DNA of 58,187 nt from Caedibacter sp. 37-49 (GTDB taxonomy: Bacteria > Pseudomonadota > Alphaproteobacteria > Caedimonadales > Caedimonadaceae). The DNA lies in NCBI GenBank assembly GCA_001898725.1, contig MKUV01000030.1, positions 1-58,187 on the forward strand, given 5' to 3'. Positions 25,489-35,400 of this stretch are shown piece after piece. Made by a program: the position numbers and the translations under genes. The first letter of the stretch is position 1. Every line of letters begins with the position of its first letter. The notes beneath the pieces were generated by a model, which worked only from the letters and a program-made list of their open reading frames with translations, did no database searches and was not told where the DNA came from.

Positions 25489-26754
25489 ATGAGTAAAAAT
25501 GACGATTCCGTTAAAGATACTCTTCACTGTTCTTTTTGTGGGAAAAGCCAGCATGAAGTTAAAAAGCTTATTGCAGGACCAAGCGTATTTATTTGTGATG
25601 AATGCGTTGATTTATGTATTGAGATTATTCGTGAAGAAAACAGAGTTGGTGGGTTTTCTTTAAGTGAGGGGGGAATACCTTCTCCAAAGGAAATTGTTGA
25701 AGTTCTGAATGATTATGTAATTGGTCAAGCGCATGCTAAACGTGTTCTTGCGGTTGCTGTGTACAATCATTATAAGCGCATTAATACGATTGGTCATTCC
25801 AATGAGATTGAACTTGCAAAGTCAAATATTCTTCTTATTGGCCCAACAGGATGTGGCAAGACACTTTTAGCGCAAACTCTGGCGCGGATTTTGGATGTAC
25901 CATTCACCATTGCTGATGCAACGACACTGACTGAAGCAGGATATGTTGGTGAGGACGTTGAGAATATTATTCTTAAGCTCTTACAAGCTGCTGAATATAA
26001 TGTGGAAAAAGCACAGCGTGGTATTGTTTATATTGACGAAGTTGATAAAATTTCGCGTAAATCTGATAATCCCTCTATTACGCGTGACGTTTCGGGTGAG
26101 GGTGTCCAACAAGCCTTGCTCAAGATTATGGAAGGAACAATAGCTTCTGTCCCTCCTCAAGGAGGACGTAAGCATCCTCAACAAGAATTCTTGCAAGTTG
26201 ATACGACCAATATTCTTTTCATTTGTGGTGGTGCTTTTGCGGGTCTAGAGAAAATTATTTCTGCGCGTGGTAAAGGATCATCGATTGGTTTTGGGGCTGA
26301 CGTAAAGTTACCTGAAGATCGTCGTACGGGGGAGGTTTTGCGTGAAATTGAGCCAGAAGATTTACTGAAGTATGGACTTATTCCAGAATTTGTGGGTCGT
26401 TTACCTGTGGTCGCAACGCTTGAAGACTTAAATGAGGACTCATTAATAGAGATTTTACAGGCCCCTAAGAACGCTCTCATAAAGCAATATCAGAAACTGT
26501 TTGAGATGGAAAAAGTTCGTTTAGAGTTTACGGATGATGCTTTATCAGGAATCGCGCAGAAAGCAATTTCTCGGAATACAGGTGCCCGTGGTCTTCGCTC
26601 TATTATGGAAGATATTTTACTTGATACAATGTTTGATCTTCCTGGGCGTGAAGATGTCGAAAAAGTTGTTATTAATCGGGATGTTGTTGAGGGTAAGGTC
26701 GAACCGCTTAGAGTCTATAGTGAAAAATTAAAAAGCAAAGGAAGTCAGGGATAG
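25489..26754 (+). CDS. clpX: ATP-dependent Clp protease unfoldase subunit ClpX
   Basis: 421 residues. The N-terminal zinc-binding domain has Cys14, Cys17, Cys36 and Cys39 (CSFCGK...FICDEC). The AAA+ domain carries Walker A GPTGCGKT near residue 119, Walker [11 protein letters not shown], the pore loop AGYVGEDVE and the IGF loop SIGFGA that docks on ClpP. ClpX recognises and unfolds tagged substrates and feeds them into ClpP. The length is normal and it is followed by lon at 97 bp. Confidence 0.97.
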   Translation: MSKNDDSVKDTLHCSFCGKSQHEVKKLIAGPSVFICDECVDLCIEIIREENRVGGFSLSEGGIPSPKEIVEVLNDYVIGQAHAKRVLAVAVYNHYKRINTIGHSNEIELAKSNILLIGPTGCGKTLLAQTLARILDVPFTIADATTLTEAGYVGEDVENIILKLLQAAEYNVEKAQRGIVYIDEVDKISRKSDNPSITRDVSGEGVQQALLKIMEGTIASVPPQGGRKHPQQEFLQVDTTNILFICGGAFAGLEKIISARGKGSSIGFGADVKLPEDRRTGEVLREIEPEDLLKYGLIPEFVGRLPVVATLEDLNEDSLIEILQAPKNALIKQYQKLFEMEKVRLEFTDDALSGIAQKAISRNTGARGLRSIMEDILLDTMFDLPGREDVEKVVINRDVVEGKVEPLRVYSEKLKSKGSQG

Positions 26755-26851
26755 AACTTTTATAAATTTTTATTCCTTTCTTTGATAAGCCTGATTATAC
26801 TATCTTAATTAAATATCTATAAAGCCATATAAGTTAAAAGGGGTTTGATCC

Positions 26852-29275
26852 TTGGCAAAAGCAACAAAAGCGTTAGAGCTTCCCTATGGGACCTTGTTAC
26901 CTGTATTACCTTTAAGGGATATTGTTGTTTTCCCACATATGATTGTCCCTTTATTTGTGGGGCGTGAAAGATCCGTTAAAGCGCTGGAAGCAGCTATGAA
27001 AGTGGATCATAGAATCTTATTGGTGACCCAAAAAGAAGCAACAACTGATGACCCTAAAACACAAGATCTTTATTCTTTTGGAACTTTGGGACAGATTATA
27101 CAACTTTTGAAGCTACCTGATGGAACTGTAAAAGTCTTAGTAGAAGGAATTGATCGCTCTCGTATCTTACGCTTTGATGAAAGCCTTGAGTATTTTCAAG
27201 CCTATACCGAGGTGTTGGATGCCGGCATAATTACGCCAACTCCTGAGATTGAAGCGCTTGCGCGAACAACGTTAGGATTTTTCGAACATTATTCCAAACT
27301 TAATAATAAAATTCCGCCAGATGTTCTTGTTTCAATCACACGTATTGAACAACCAGATAAGCTGATTGATACAATTGCTGCGCATCTAACCTTGCGTGTA
27401 GTCGATAAGCAAAGGCTTCTGGAAATTGTATCACTTCAAGAGCGTTTTGAAAAAATTTGCGCTTATATGGAAGGTGAAATTAGTGTTCTTCAAACCGAAA
27501 AACGCATCCGTACACGTGTTAAAAAACAAATGGAAAAATCTCAACGAGAGTATTATCTCAATGAGCAGATGAAAGCGATTCAAAAAGAGCTTGGTGAAAA
27601 CGAAGAAGGTAAAGATGAAGCTTCAGAGCTTGAGCGAAAAATTGCTAGAACAAAACTCAGTAAAGAAGCCAAAATTAAGGCGCAGACAGAAGTTAAAAAA
27701 TTAAAAACGATGAGTCCAATGTCTTCTGAGGCAACGGTTGTTCGTAACTACTTAGATTGGCTTTTATCTATTCCTTGGAAAAAGAATACCAAAGTGAAAA
27801 ATGATCTTAACAAGGCTCAACAAGTTTTGGATGAAGATCACTATGGCTTAGAGAAGGTTAAAGAAAGAATCATTGAATACCTTGCTGTTCAAACGAGGGT
27901 TGGAAAACTAAAGGGACCTATTCTATGCTTAGTCGGTCCTCCTGGTGTGGGAAAGACCTCCTTGGGGCGTTCTATTGCGCGTGCAACAGGACGTAATTAT
28001 GTCCGAGTTGCCTTAGGTGGTGTGCGTGATGAAGCTGAAATTCGCGGTCACCGACGTACTTATATTGGATCAATGCCAGGCAAAATCATTCAGGGAATGA
28101 AAAAAGCAGAATCTGCTAACCCTTTATTCCTTTTAGATGAAATTGATAAGCTAGGTGCTGATTGGCGCGGCGATCCTACGTCAGCCTTACTGGAAGTTCT
28201 AGATCCTGAGCAAAATAATAGCTTTAATGATCATTATCTAGAAGTTGATTATGATCTTTCTGATGTCATGTTTGTGACGACCGCAAATAGCCTTAATATG
28301 CCACAGCCGCTATTAGATCGTTTAGAAATTATTCGATTGCCTGGATATACAGAAGAAGAAAAAGCAGAAATTTGTAGGCGTCATCTCATTCCTAAAGAAA
28401 TGAATGCAAATGGGCTTAAGGAAGATGAATGGTCAATAAGTGATCAAGCTTTACGGCAATTAATTCGTACCTATACACGTGAGGCAGGCGTCCGTAATCT
28501 TGAGCGAGAACTTGCAAATCTTCTTCGTAAAGCAACCAAAGAAATTTTAACAAAGAATGTTAAAAAGATTGAAGTTAACGAAGAGAATCTTGAAACTTAT
28601 GCAGGGATACCAAGGTATTCTTATGGTGTTTCAGAGAGCGAAGATCTTGTAGGCGTAACAACAGGGCTTGCTTGGACGGAAGTTGGGGGCGATATCTTAA
28701 TGATAGAGGCCGTTATGCTTCCTGGGCGAGGAAAAATAAAGACTACAGGTAAACTTGGTGAAGTTATGCAAGAATCTGTTCAAGCAGCTGCCAGCTTTGT
28801 TCGTTCTAGAGCCATTCAATTTGGTATAGAGCCCTCCTCATTTGAAAAACATGATATCCATGTGCATGTTCCTGAAGGGGCAACACCAAAAGATGGTCCT
28901 TCTGCTGGAATTGCAATGTGTACTTCCATCGTCTCTGTTTTAACAGGAATTCCGATTCGTAGAGATATTGCTATGACTGGTGAAGTTACTCTTCGAGGGC
29001 GGGTTTTGGGAATCGGAGGCCTTAAAGAAAAATTGTTGGCTGCTTTGAGAGGTGGCATCAAAACAGTTCTCATCCCTCAAGATAATCAAAAGGATTTAGC
29101 CGAAATTCCTGAGATTGTAAAAAAAGGCCTGCAAATCATTCCTGTTAAGAATGTCGAGGAAGTCATTAGGAATGCTCTCATCCGGGTACCAGAACCAATT
29201 GATGTGAAGGCATCTCTTGACAATCGTCAACAAGAACCTTTTAAACCTCATTCTTCGCAAGAATTAACTTTTTAA
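26852..29275 (+). CDS. lon: ATP-dependent protease Lon
   Basis: 807-residue cytosolic AAA+ serine protease. The N-terminal substrate-binding domain (about residues 15-210, starting LPVLPLRDIVVFPHMIVPLF) precedes the ATPase with GPPGVGKTSLG and the Walker B region PLFLLDEIDKLG. The protease domain has the Ser-Lys dyad in KDGPSAGIAM and GGLKEKLLAALRGG. The start is a TTG at 26852. In many alphaproteobacteria hupB follows lon; here the HU gene lies 25 kb away and the rel gene is convergent. Lon removes misfolded proteins and often degrades antitoxins, which is relevant because two such modules lie in this window. Confidence 0.97.
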   Translation: MAKATKALELPYGTLLPVLPLRDIVVFPHMIVPLFVGRERSVKALEAAMKVDHRILLVTQKEATTDDPKTQDLYSFGTLGQIIQLLKLPDGTVKVLVEGIDRSRILRFDESLEYFQAYTEVLDAGIITPTPEIEALARTTLGFFEHYSKLNNKIPPDVLVSITRIEQPDKLIDTIAAHLTLRVVDKQRLLEIVSLQERFEKICAYMEGEISVLQTEKRIRTRVKKQMEKSQREYYLNEQMKAIQKELGENEEGKDEASELERKIARTKLSKEAKIKAQTEVKKLKTMSPMSSEATVVRNYLDWLLSIPWKKNTKVKNDLNKAQQVLDEDHYGLEKVKERIIEYLAVQTRVGKLKGPILCLVGPPGVGKTSLGRSIARATGRNYVRVALGGVRDEAEIRGHRRTYIGSMPGKIIQGMKKAESANPLFLLDEIDKLGADWRGDPTSALLEVLDPEQNNSFNDHYLEVDYDLSDVMFVTTANSLNMPQPLLDRLEIIRLPGYTEEEKAEICRRHLIPKEMNANGLKEDEWSISDQALRQLIRTYTREAGVRNLERELANLLRKATKEILTKNVKKIEVNEENLETYAGIPRYSYGVSESEDLVGVTTGLAWTEVGGDILMIEAVMLPGRGKIKTTGKLGEVMQESVQAAASFVRSRAIQFGIEPSSFEKHDIHVHVPEGATPKDGPSAGIAMCTSIVSVLTGIPIRRDIAMTGEVTLRGRVLGIGGLKEKLLAALRGGIKTVLIPQDNQKDLAEIPEIVKKGLQIIPVKNVEEVIRNALIRVPEPIDVKASLDNRQQEPFKPHSSQELTF

Positions 29276-29346
29276 GTTTTTTCTTTAACTGAAAGAAATT
29301 ATAAAAATTTTAATTAAAAGTGCTCTGGAAAAAGGGTCGAATAATT

Positions 29347-31485
29347 TTAATGTCTAACGCGATCAACTGAAGTGACTAAGGAAGATGCGCGTAGGCTTGC
29401 GATAATAGTTCCTAAGTGATCAGCATTTTTAACTTCAATATCAATAATGAATTCAAAAAAAGTATCGCCACGATGACTGATTTTAAGGTTGGCTATGTTG
29501 GCATTGTGTTTACTGATAATAGTCGTAAGATTTGCAAGAGCTCCAGGTTGGTTGCTAACAACAACATTTGCTCGGGCAAGATAATGTTTTTGTTCATTAT
29601 GTGAATTCCAACCCACATCAATCCAACGTTCTGGTTCATTCGCATAATTATTGAGGTTTTCACAATCATAAGTATGAATAGTGACCCCTGTTCCCGTCAT
29701 AACGATTCCAACAATTTTATCTCCTGGCAAGGGATGACAACATTTCGCATAATGGACGGCCATACCTGGAATAAGGCCGCGAATAGAGACGCTAGCATCA
29801 TTTTCCTTGGGGATGAATTTAGCTTTAGAAATAATAGGTTTTAGTTCGCTTGGGTTCTTTGATCGAAATTCAGGGTAGGCGGCCCGAATAATTTCATAAC
29901 TTGTGTATTGGCCTTCTCCAATAAAGGAAAATAAATCATCTAAAGTTTGACTTTTAAACTTCGAGAGAATTGGTTCAAGAACTTTTTCAGAAAACTCTAA
30001 ATTCTCATGATCAAAAGATTTATGAAGAATAGATCGACCTAATTCAATATATTGTGTGCGCTGTTGTGTCCTAATGAAGCGCCGAATATGTGCACGAGCT
30101 TTTCCTGTGACAACAAATCGTTCCCAGGTGGGTGAAGGTGTTTGTGATTTCGAGGTGGTGATTTCGACTTGGTCTCCGTTATTAAGAACAGTGCGTAAAG
30201 GGACCATTCGACCATTTATTTTCGCTCCAACGCAGTGATTACCAACGGCCGAGTGGATGGCATAACCAAAGTCAATAGGTGTCGCTCCGCGAGGAAGTGA
30301 TATCAGATCTCCTGCGGGTGTAAAACAAAACACTTGGTCTTGGAACATTTCAAGTTTGGTATGTTCAAGAAATTCTTCAGGTCCAGCAGCATGTTCTAGA
30401 ATTTCAAGAAGGCTGCGCAACCAATGATATTGTTTGAGATCTTTATTTTTACCATGTTTATATTGCCAATGAGCTGCAACACCATAATCAGCAATAGTAT
30501 GCATTTCATGAGTTCGAATTTGTATTTCAATTCGATGTTTTAAAGGACCGATTACGCTTGTGTGAAGGGATTGATAATTGTTTGGTTTAGGGGTGCTGAT
30601 ATAATCCTTAAACCGTGAAGGAATAACAATATAACGACTATGGATAATTCCTAAGGCATGATAACAATCAGGAAGAGTATCAACAAGAATCCGAAAAGCC
30701 ATAATATCTGAGAGCTGTTCGATGGCTACATTTTTTCGATGCATCTTTCGCCAAATAGAGTAGGGTGTTTTAACGCGCCCTGACACATCAACTTTAAGAT
30801 TCGTTTTTTTGAAAACCTGTTTGAGCTCTTTAATAATATTTTTAACAATGTCTCCGCCTTCTTTCTCAAGGAAATTTAAGCGTGTAACAATAGATTGACG
30901 AGCATCAGGATTAAGAACTTTGAAAGAAAGGTCTTCAAGTTCATCTTTAATATGGTGCATCCCAATACGTTCTGCTAGAGGAGCGTAAATCTCAATTGTT
31001 TCTCGGGCAATGCGTCGACGCTTTTCCTCAGAAGAAAAATGATGAAGCGTTCGCATATTGTGAAGCCGGTCCGCCAGCTTAACCAGCAGGACACGAATGT
31101 CATTTGACATGGCAAGAACAAGTTTACGTAAGTTTTCTGCTTGTTTTGTTTGAGAGGATTGCAATTCAATCTGGGTTAGTTTTGTGACACCATTAACAAG
31201 ACCTGCAATTTCTGCTCCAAATAATTTACGGATTTCTTCAAGTGTTGCTCCAGTATCTTCTACAGTATCGTGCAGAAGGGCTGTTATGATAGTTGCTCCA
31301 TCCAACTTCATATCAGAAAGTATGCCTGCAACTTCAAGGGGGTGAGAAAAGTAAGGATCGCCCGAGGCACGTACTTGCTCTTCATGCACTTTCATAGAAA
31401 AGAGATACGCTCGATTAATTTTTTCTTCATCGAGTGTAGGATCATATGATCGAACTTTTTCAATTAATTCAAGTTGCTGAATCAT
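29347..31485 (-). CDS. Bifunctional (p)ppGpp synthetase/hydrolase (RSH)
   Basis: 712 residues. The HD hydrolase domain has the catalytic HDTVED at residues 72-77 and the HNMRTL motif. The synthetase domain has YQSLHTSVIGP and EIQIRTHEMHTIADYGVAAHW. The RFKD sequence before it is the R-x-K-D form typical of bifunctional Rel/SpoT enzymes and not of synthetase-only RelA. TGS and ACT domains follow (CFTPAGDLISLPRGATPIDFGYAIH; final 75 residues). It makes and destroys (p)ppGpp in response to amino-acid starvation. It is downstream of rpoZ on the same strand, an order common in proteobacteria. Confidence 0.95.
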   Translation of the reverse strand: MIQQLELIEKVRSYDPTLDEEKINRAYLFSMKVHEEQVRASGDPYFSHPLEVAGILSDMKLDGATIITALLHDTVEDTGATLEEIRKLFGAEIAGLVNGVTKLTQIELQSSQTKQAENLRKLVLAMSNDIRVLLVKLADRLHNMRTLHHFSSEEKRRRIARETIEIYAPLAERIGMHHIKDELEDLSFKVLNPDARQSIVTRLNFLEKEGGDIVKNIIKELKQVFKKTNLKVDVSGRVKTPYSIWRKMHRKNVAIEQLSDIMAFRILVDTLPDCYHALGIIHSRYIVIPSRFKDYISTPKPNNYQSLHTSVIGPLKHRIEIQIRTHEMHTIADYGVAAHWQYKHGKNKDLKQYHWLRSLLEILEHAAGPEEFLEHTKLEMFQDQVFCFTPAGDLISLPRGATPIDFGYAIHSAVGNHCVGAKINGRMVPLRTVLNNGDQVEITTSKSQTPSPTWERFVVTGKARAHIRRFIRTQQRTQYIELGRSILHKSFDHENLEFSEKVLEPILSKFKSQTLDDLFSFIGEGQYTSYEIIRAAYPEFRSKNPSELKPIISKAKFIPKENDASVSIRGLIPGMAVHYAKCCHPLPGDKIVGIVMTGTGVTIHTYDCENLNNYANEPERWIDVGWNSHNEQKHYLARANVVVSNQPGALANLTTIISKHNANIANLKISHRGDTFFEFIIDIEVKNADHLGTIIASLRASSLVTSVDRVRH

Positions 31486-31590
31486 GGTGCTGCTTTTTAT
31501 CTTTTACGCAAACACCAGTTTTAAAATTTCTGTAAATTTTACTCGCTGTGTTTACGCTTATACTAAGTCTATAATAACAGCTTCACTAGG

Positions 31591-31965
31591 CTAAAGGGAA
31601 GGATTTTCGTTATTTTCTTCTTCTAAATCTTCATCTTCATCGGAATCATCTTCGTCAAATGAGGATACAGGAGCTTGTTGAAAACGTAATGTTTCTTGTG
31701 CAACAAAGTCTGAAATCTCGTCTTCTTGAGGATCATTTTCAACTTGAATACGAAAAGAATTGATTAAACTATCCTTAAGATCATTTGCTTTTACAGTATT
31801 GACTGCAATTTCTCTTAGAGCAACGACTGGATTCTTATCGTTATCTCGTTCTACGGTAAGTGCAGAGCCAGCTCCAATTTGACGCGCACGTTGGGATGCA
31901 ACGAGAACTAATTCAAATCGATTTGAGATTTTACGAACACAATCTTCAACAGTTACGCGTGCCAT
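31591..31965 (-). CDS. rpoZ: RNA polymerase omega subunit
   Basis: 124 residues. The N-terminal 65 residues match omega: [25 protein letters not shown] and [12 protein letters not shown] long acidic tail ([17 protein letters not shown]) is a common alphaproteobacterial extension. Omega helps assemble RNA polymerase and forms part of a ppGpp-binding site in many proteobacteria, which suits its position just upstream of the (p)ppGpp enzyme (105 bp). Confidence 0.93.
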   Translation of the reverse strand: MARVTVEDCVRKISNRFELVLVASQRARQIGAGSALTVERDNDKNPVVALREIAVNTVKANDLKDSLINSFRIQVENDPQEDEISDFVAQETLRFQQAPVSSFDEDDSDEDEDLEEENNENPSL

Positions 31966-31993
31966 GAAATTTCTTCCTTAATTGAGAGAAGTA

Positions 31994-32119
31994 TTAACCT
32001 TGTCTCGCTTTGAATCGAGGATTGGTTTTATTAATAATATAATTTCTACCACGACGACGAATGATACGACAATCTTTATGTCGTGTTTTCATTGATTTCA
32101 ATGAGTTAACAATTTTCAT
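31994..32119 (-). CDS. rpmJ: 50S ribosomal protein L36 (zinc-lacking type)
   Basis: A 41-codon frame too short for most gene finders: [17 protein letters not shown], then [21 protein letters not shown]. The pattern [18 protein letters not shown] is typical of L36 in alphaproteobacteria. It binds 23S rRNA in the large ribosomal subunit. It precedes rpoZ on the same strand by 28 bp. Confidence 0.93.
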   Translation of the reverse strand: MKIVNSLKSMKTRHKDCRIIRRRGRNYIINKTNPRFKARQG

Positions 32120-32458
32120 TTGATAGTCTCCAGTCTCATCTTTCAATATTAGCGCTATATATGCTTTGGAAGCAAGCGATTGTCAATCCTTTTTATGCTT
32201 TTTATCTATTTCTTCTCTTTCTTCTCTTTCTTCTCTTTCTTCTCTTTCTTTTTTTATCTGTATCAAACTTATTTTAAAGCTCGGCTATAGAATTGCGCTG
32301 AAGTGTCTTATCTATCAACTTTATGCGGGTAATATGTATCAAAGTGGTTCGTCAAATTTATTAAATGCTCTCAAGAAGTCAAATTAATTGATAAAAGAAA
32401 GCTTATATAAAAAACGTTTATGGCTTTTAAAAAAGTGCTAAACATAATTTAAATCCTT
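32120..32458. other. Gene-free spacer between autotransporter end and rpmJ
   Basis: 339 bp with no convincing gene. It contains the 9-bp tandem repeat at 32211-32250 and should hold the rpmJ-rpoZ promoter and the end of the autotransporter transcript. No clear terminator hairpin was seen. Confidence 0.4.
32211..32250. repeat. 9-bp tandem repeat (four full units)
   Basis: The unit tcttctctt is repeated four times perfectly and then runs into a T tract. It lies about 90 bp upstream of rpmJ. Such arrays change length by slippage and could alter promoter spacing, but no promoter element is clearly bracketed by it. Confidence 0.85.
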
Positions 32459-35400
32459 TTAGAACTTAGTACCTATTTTGAGAGAAAACTCCATAGCTCT
32501 ATATTTTGATCCTATCTGTGAATCAACAGCTGCTGAGACGAAGAAGTTTGAATTTGATTTGTAATCAAGGCTTAAGCCTGGCGAGACTTGATGCTGCGTT
32601 TTATTGGTCCCTGAAGCCAAGAAGGTGCCGGGTTGCCCTACAAGATTCGCTGTGATCTTGCCTTTCTTGAGGGGATGCTTATTCACATATGAAAGCTTCA
32701 CTTTTGCTGTAATGATTCCTTCTTCTTGCTTGAAGTGACGATAGAAGTTAAGACCTGGCTCTGTTCTAAGCGCTGTGTTGGTCTTGCTTCTAATGTGAAG
32801 GTTCAAAGCCCCTGCTTCTTTTTCTGTATAGCTCTTTTCATGAATATGGATGTAATCACCTCGAACGAAAGGCACGACATCGATTCCATTGAAGAGGGTA
32901 AAGCCATGACCGACTTCAAGACTTGGGGCGAAGACATAGCCATCATGACGGCTTCTTGCTGTTCGGTCGATCGTGCCAAAGGTCATCCGGCGACGGATGT
33001 TATAGCGGTTATAAGAGCCTGTTAAGGACGCATTGATATAGAACTGATTATGGAACCAAGTACTGTAGAGGCTGGTAACATAATCTTTAATCTTGCCTTT
33101 CGAGAGAGCGTCCGTCCACTTAATACGGCTTTGATCATACCCAAAGGATAAGCCAACAAACAGATCAGGTCTTAGTTTATAATCCACCCCGATGAGAGAA
33201 CCGGCCATCTTATTGCGATATCCCATATCGATACGGGTTGCTTTTTGACGCGAGGTATTCCCGAAGCCTTGGATCCAGACTCCTCCTTTAGGTCCTGTCA
33301 TAATAGCACTGTCTTGCATTTGCTGACCAATATTCATCGCCATGGCTGGACTATGGATGCGTGGATCATCAGCTCTGATTTGGCCAAAAGCTTGCTTGAG
33401 TTGATTAATAAGCGTTGTTGCTTTTTGCGTTCTTGTGGTTGTGAAGGAAGCGCTGGCTGTAGGAGAAGTCATCATATCGCGCAAGTAATGCATTCTAAAA
33501 CCATTGATCTCATTGATAAGGCTTGCTGTTTCTTCGGTTAATAAGAGCTCATCTGGCGAGATCTCGGAGAAGAAGTTGGTAATGCCTTGGGCATCCGGTG
33601 TGGCATTAAGCATAGAGAGGATGTTCCTTAAGTCAGGATCAGCGACCGGTTGAGGTAAGGTATCAAGGTACTGGACGACTTCACGGATATTAGGATTATC
33701 GGTGATAGGATTAACGATATCTTTGAAAGGAACATAGTCAACATCGAGGAAGACCTTTTTTGGATCTTTCTGATAATCAGCTGTCCAAGCGAATCTGACA
33801 TGAGAGCTTTCGATGGCACCGAACTGACCATTGACAGGGTTGTCGGACTCTAAGACGAGGAAAGGTTCATGATTCTCATAAGCATAAGTATCACCAGGGA
33901 CGACATCAACTGAGAGGATGCTGTTGTTCAAATGAGCGATTCCATCGACTTGAAGTTTATTAGAGGTATTTGGGTTGATGGCTATTTTGGTGATACCTGC
34001 TGATGAGGGGAGAAAGTCTCCTTTAAGGGTGAAAACATTCACAGGGTCACTGGGTGTTACTGTGCCATTGTTCACAACTGTGCCGACAGAACCAACACCC
34101 GTCAAAACCGTACCTGAGCCAGCAGTGACATTGCCTATGGATCCATTAACTACGAGAGTTCCTTGGTTAACAAATGTCTCGCCTGCGTAATCATTCATTT
34201 GTGTTAACGTGAGAGGAGCTGTTCCTGTTTTATTAAAACCGCCATTGCCCACAATCTTTGTCTTGATAATTGTTGGAAAGTCAGCTTGCACAGTTGCAAT
34301 CCCACTTTGTAAGTTGATTGAATTATTGCCACTCAACGTTAAAGGTGTCCCAATGCTGAGAGTTGCTTGATCATAAATTGTAATAGGTCCTGTTCCCATG
34401 CCGGAAGGTGAAGAAATCCTGACGCCACCTTCTTCAACAAATAAGCCACCACTAAAAGTATTAGCCCCTCTGAAAGTAAAGAAAGCAGGTCCCTTTTTAA
34501 CAACTTTACCTCCATTACCATTAACTCTTCCTGAGAATGCTGAGGGTTGATTTGGGTCTGGCATTTTTATAGTAAGTGTCTTATTGCCTAACTCAACACG
34601 GCTGTTTGGAGAAGGAAAGCTGGTTTGAAGAGTAGTAACTGTTTGATCTTGCTCACTCATATCAAAAACAGCATTATTGCCGTTTATAGTGAGAGAGCTA
34701 ATTGAAGGAAGAGTACTTCCTGCTTTCATCTTTAGTATCGTGTTGTTAATAAACCAAGAAGGAGTATTAAGATTCTGACCACCTAAAGTAAGATTAGAAT
34801 TTATCATAATTGAAGAACTAGCTCCGCCTTCAAGAACGCCATCAAATGTAGAGGCAGAAGGACTATAGAATGATAGCTCTTGATTACCCCATTTAAAAGT
34901 TGTGTCTGCCACACCATTTAATGAACCAAGATCAATAACAGGACGAGCATAATATTCAGCATTAAAAGTAGCGTCTTTCTCTGCCAGAATAATGTTCGTT
35001 CCAAGAGGTATTGATGCACTTGAGGTGAGTTCTGCTGTAGCTTCTTTATTGATTTGAAGGTTTCTTGGAATAGTACCGCCAAGAGTTAAAGTTGCGTTAT
35101 CATCAACGATGACAAAACCATTCCCAGAGTTAAGGAAATCACCCATAAAATTCGAGTTTTTAGTAAGAGTAAGAGTTTTATTAACAACCCAAACTTTGCT
35201 TCCTTGTACACCATTAAGAGCGCCCAATTTAACTGCTGGTGAAGCGAGAGAAATATCAAATATTGTTCCAAAAGACTTTAAACTAACATCGCTTCCGTTA
35301 GCAAGATTGCCATTCCCTATTAATGATATTCTTGAGGTGTCATAAAGCTCAAGACCTCCTTTAAAGAGATGAGGCTCAGTTAAATTAAGACTTCTGCTTC

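Noticed and set aside
32166-32387. 73-codon frame on the plus strand with serine/leucine repeats
   Set aside because: It is produced by the 9-bp tandem repeat tcttctctt and has no ribosome-binding site or family similarity.
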